From: Paracoccaceae bacterium
GTDB taxonomy: Bacteria > Pseudomonadota > Alphaproteobacteria > Rhodobacterales > Rhodobacteraceae
Length of the DNA: 16,267 nucleotides
Reading direction: 5' to 3'
Assembly (NCBI GenBank): GCA_015487335.1
Contig: WFPZ01000089.1
Location: 1 to 16,267 of the forward strand
Below are positions 16,036 to 16,267 of the stretch, in pieces (within the stretch, counting starts at the first letter, position 1; every line of letters starts with the position of its first letter). The notes beneath the pieces are model-generated. The model ran no database searches. It saw nothing but the letters and a program-made list of their open reading frames with translations, and had not been told where the DNA came from. Position numbers and translations under genes: made by a program.

Positions 16036-16267
16036 CTATGCCCCGACCACCTTGACGCTCTTGTTGGGCTCGATGGAAACCGTGCCCTGGCGGCGAATGT
16101 GGTTTTCCACCAGCTCCCACACCGGCGGCCCCTCGGTGCCCTGGTTCACGCTGGCCCAGCCGGCGACGATGTAGGTCTTCGCCGGGTCGATCGGCTCGCC
16201 GGTATTCAGAAGCGTCATGTCGGAAATCCGCTCGCCCTGCTTCCTGTTGATGTCGATGCGGTAGCCC
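16036..16267 (-). CDS. soxB: SoxB thiosulfohydrolase, C-terminal end only
   Basis: Only the last 76 codons are inside the window; the start lies beyond the right edge. The visible end (GYRIDINRKQGERISDM, later YIVAGWASVNQGTEGPPVW and ending SVKVVGA) matches the C-terminus of SoxB, the dimanganese 5'-nucleotidase-family enzyme that hydrolyses sulfate from SoxYZ-bound thiosulfate in the periplasm. The metal and catalytic residues are in the unseen part. Place directly before soxCD on the same strand supports the call. It implies that soxXYZA lie further right, which cannot be seen here. Confidence 0.92.
   Translation of the reverse strand, partial: GYRIDINRKQGERISDMTLLNTGEPIDPAKTYIVAGWASVNQGTEGPPVWELVENHIRRQGTVSIEPNKSVKVVGA

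Noticed and set aside
14540..16174. 544-codon plus-strand open frame opposite soxCD
   Set aside because: Shadow frame; SoxC and SoxD have Tat/signal peptides, the Mo cysteine and the heme motif on the minus strand.

Overview
This window looks like chromosomal DNA of a high-GC alphaproteobacterium, most likely a sulfur-oxidising member of the Rhodobacteraceae. The evidence is the sox genes, the DUF2849-cysI-cysH-DUF934 arrangement, the very GC-rich third codon positions and the general gene style. No RNA gene, IS element, CRISPR array, phage gene or replication origin was seen, and almost all the DNA is coding. The genus cannot be fixed by reading alone.

Left part (1-3292): a DctB-like membrane sensor histidine kinase, cut by the left edge, is divergent from a complete cytochrome P450. 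Between them lie 318 bp with no recognisable element.

Assimilatory sulfur block (3293-7915): a divergent Lrp/AsnC regulator faces a compact plus-strand operon. This runs DUF2849, cysI (siroheme ferredoxin-type sulfite reductase), a cysH-DUF934 gene fused in one frame, and a ferredoxin-NADP reductase. The first three genes overlap by 8 and 11 bp. Together they reduce APS to sulfite and sulfite to sulfide, with the reductase able to feed electrons through ferredoxin. Two AT-rich dyads in the lrp/DUF2849 intergenic region, about three helical turns apart, are good operator candidates.

Middle (7949-9411): two minus-strand genes with no evident sulfur role, an HSD10-type short-chain dehydrogenase and an ExoD-family membrane protein.

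Oxidative sulfur block (9464-16267, all minus strand): reading in the direction of transcription it is soxB (3' end only), soxC, soxD, a secreted DUF302 protein, a Crp/Fnr regulator, then a promoter region, a persulfide-dioxygenase-like metallo-beta-lactamase protein, a DUF442 rhodanese/phosphatase-like protein and a SulP anion transporter with a STAS domain. The set fits periplasmic thiosulfate/sulfane-sulfur oxidation (SoxB, SoxCD) coupled to cytoplasmic persulfide oxidation and sulfite/sulfate movement.

The points most worth following are: (1) the CysH-DUF934 fusion; (2) a single-heme SoxD lacking the second cytochrome domain; (3) a candidate Crp/Fnr class II site placed about -41 upstream of the persulfide dioxygenase gene, next to the regulator gene itself; (4) two nearly identical GC hairpins, each 33-35 nt after a stop codon; and (5) the paired dyads in front of the cys operon.
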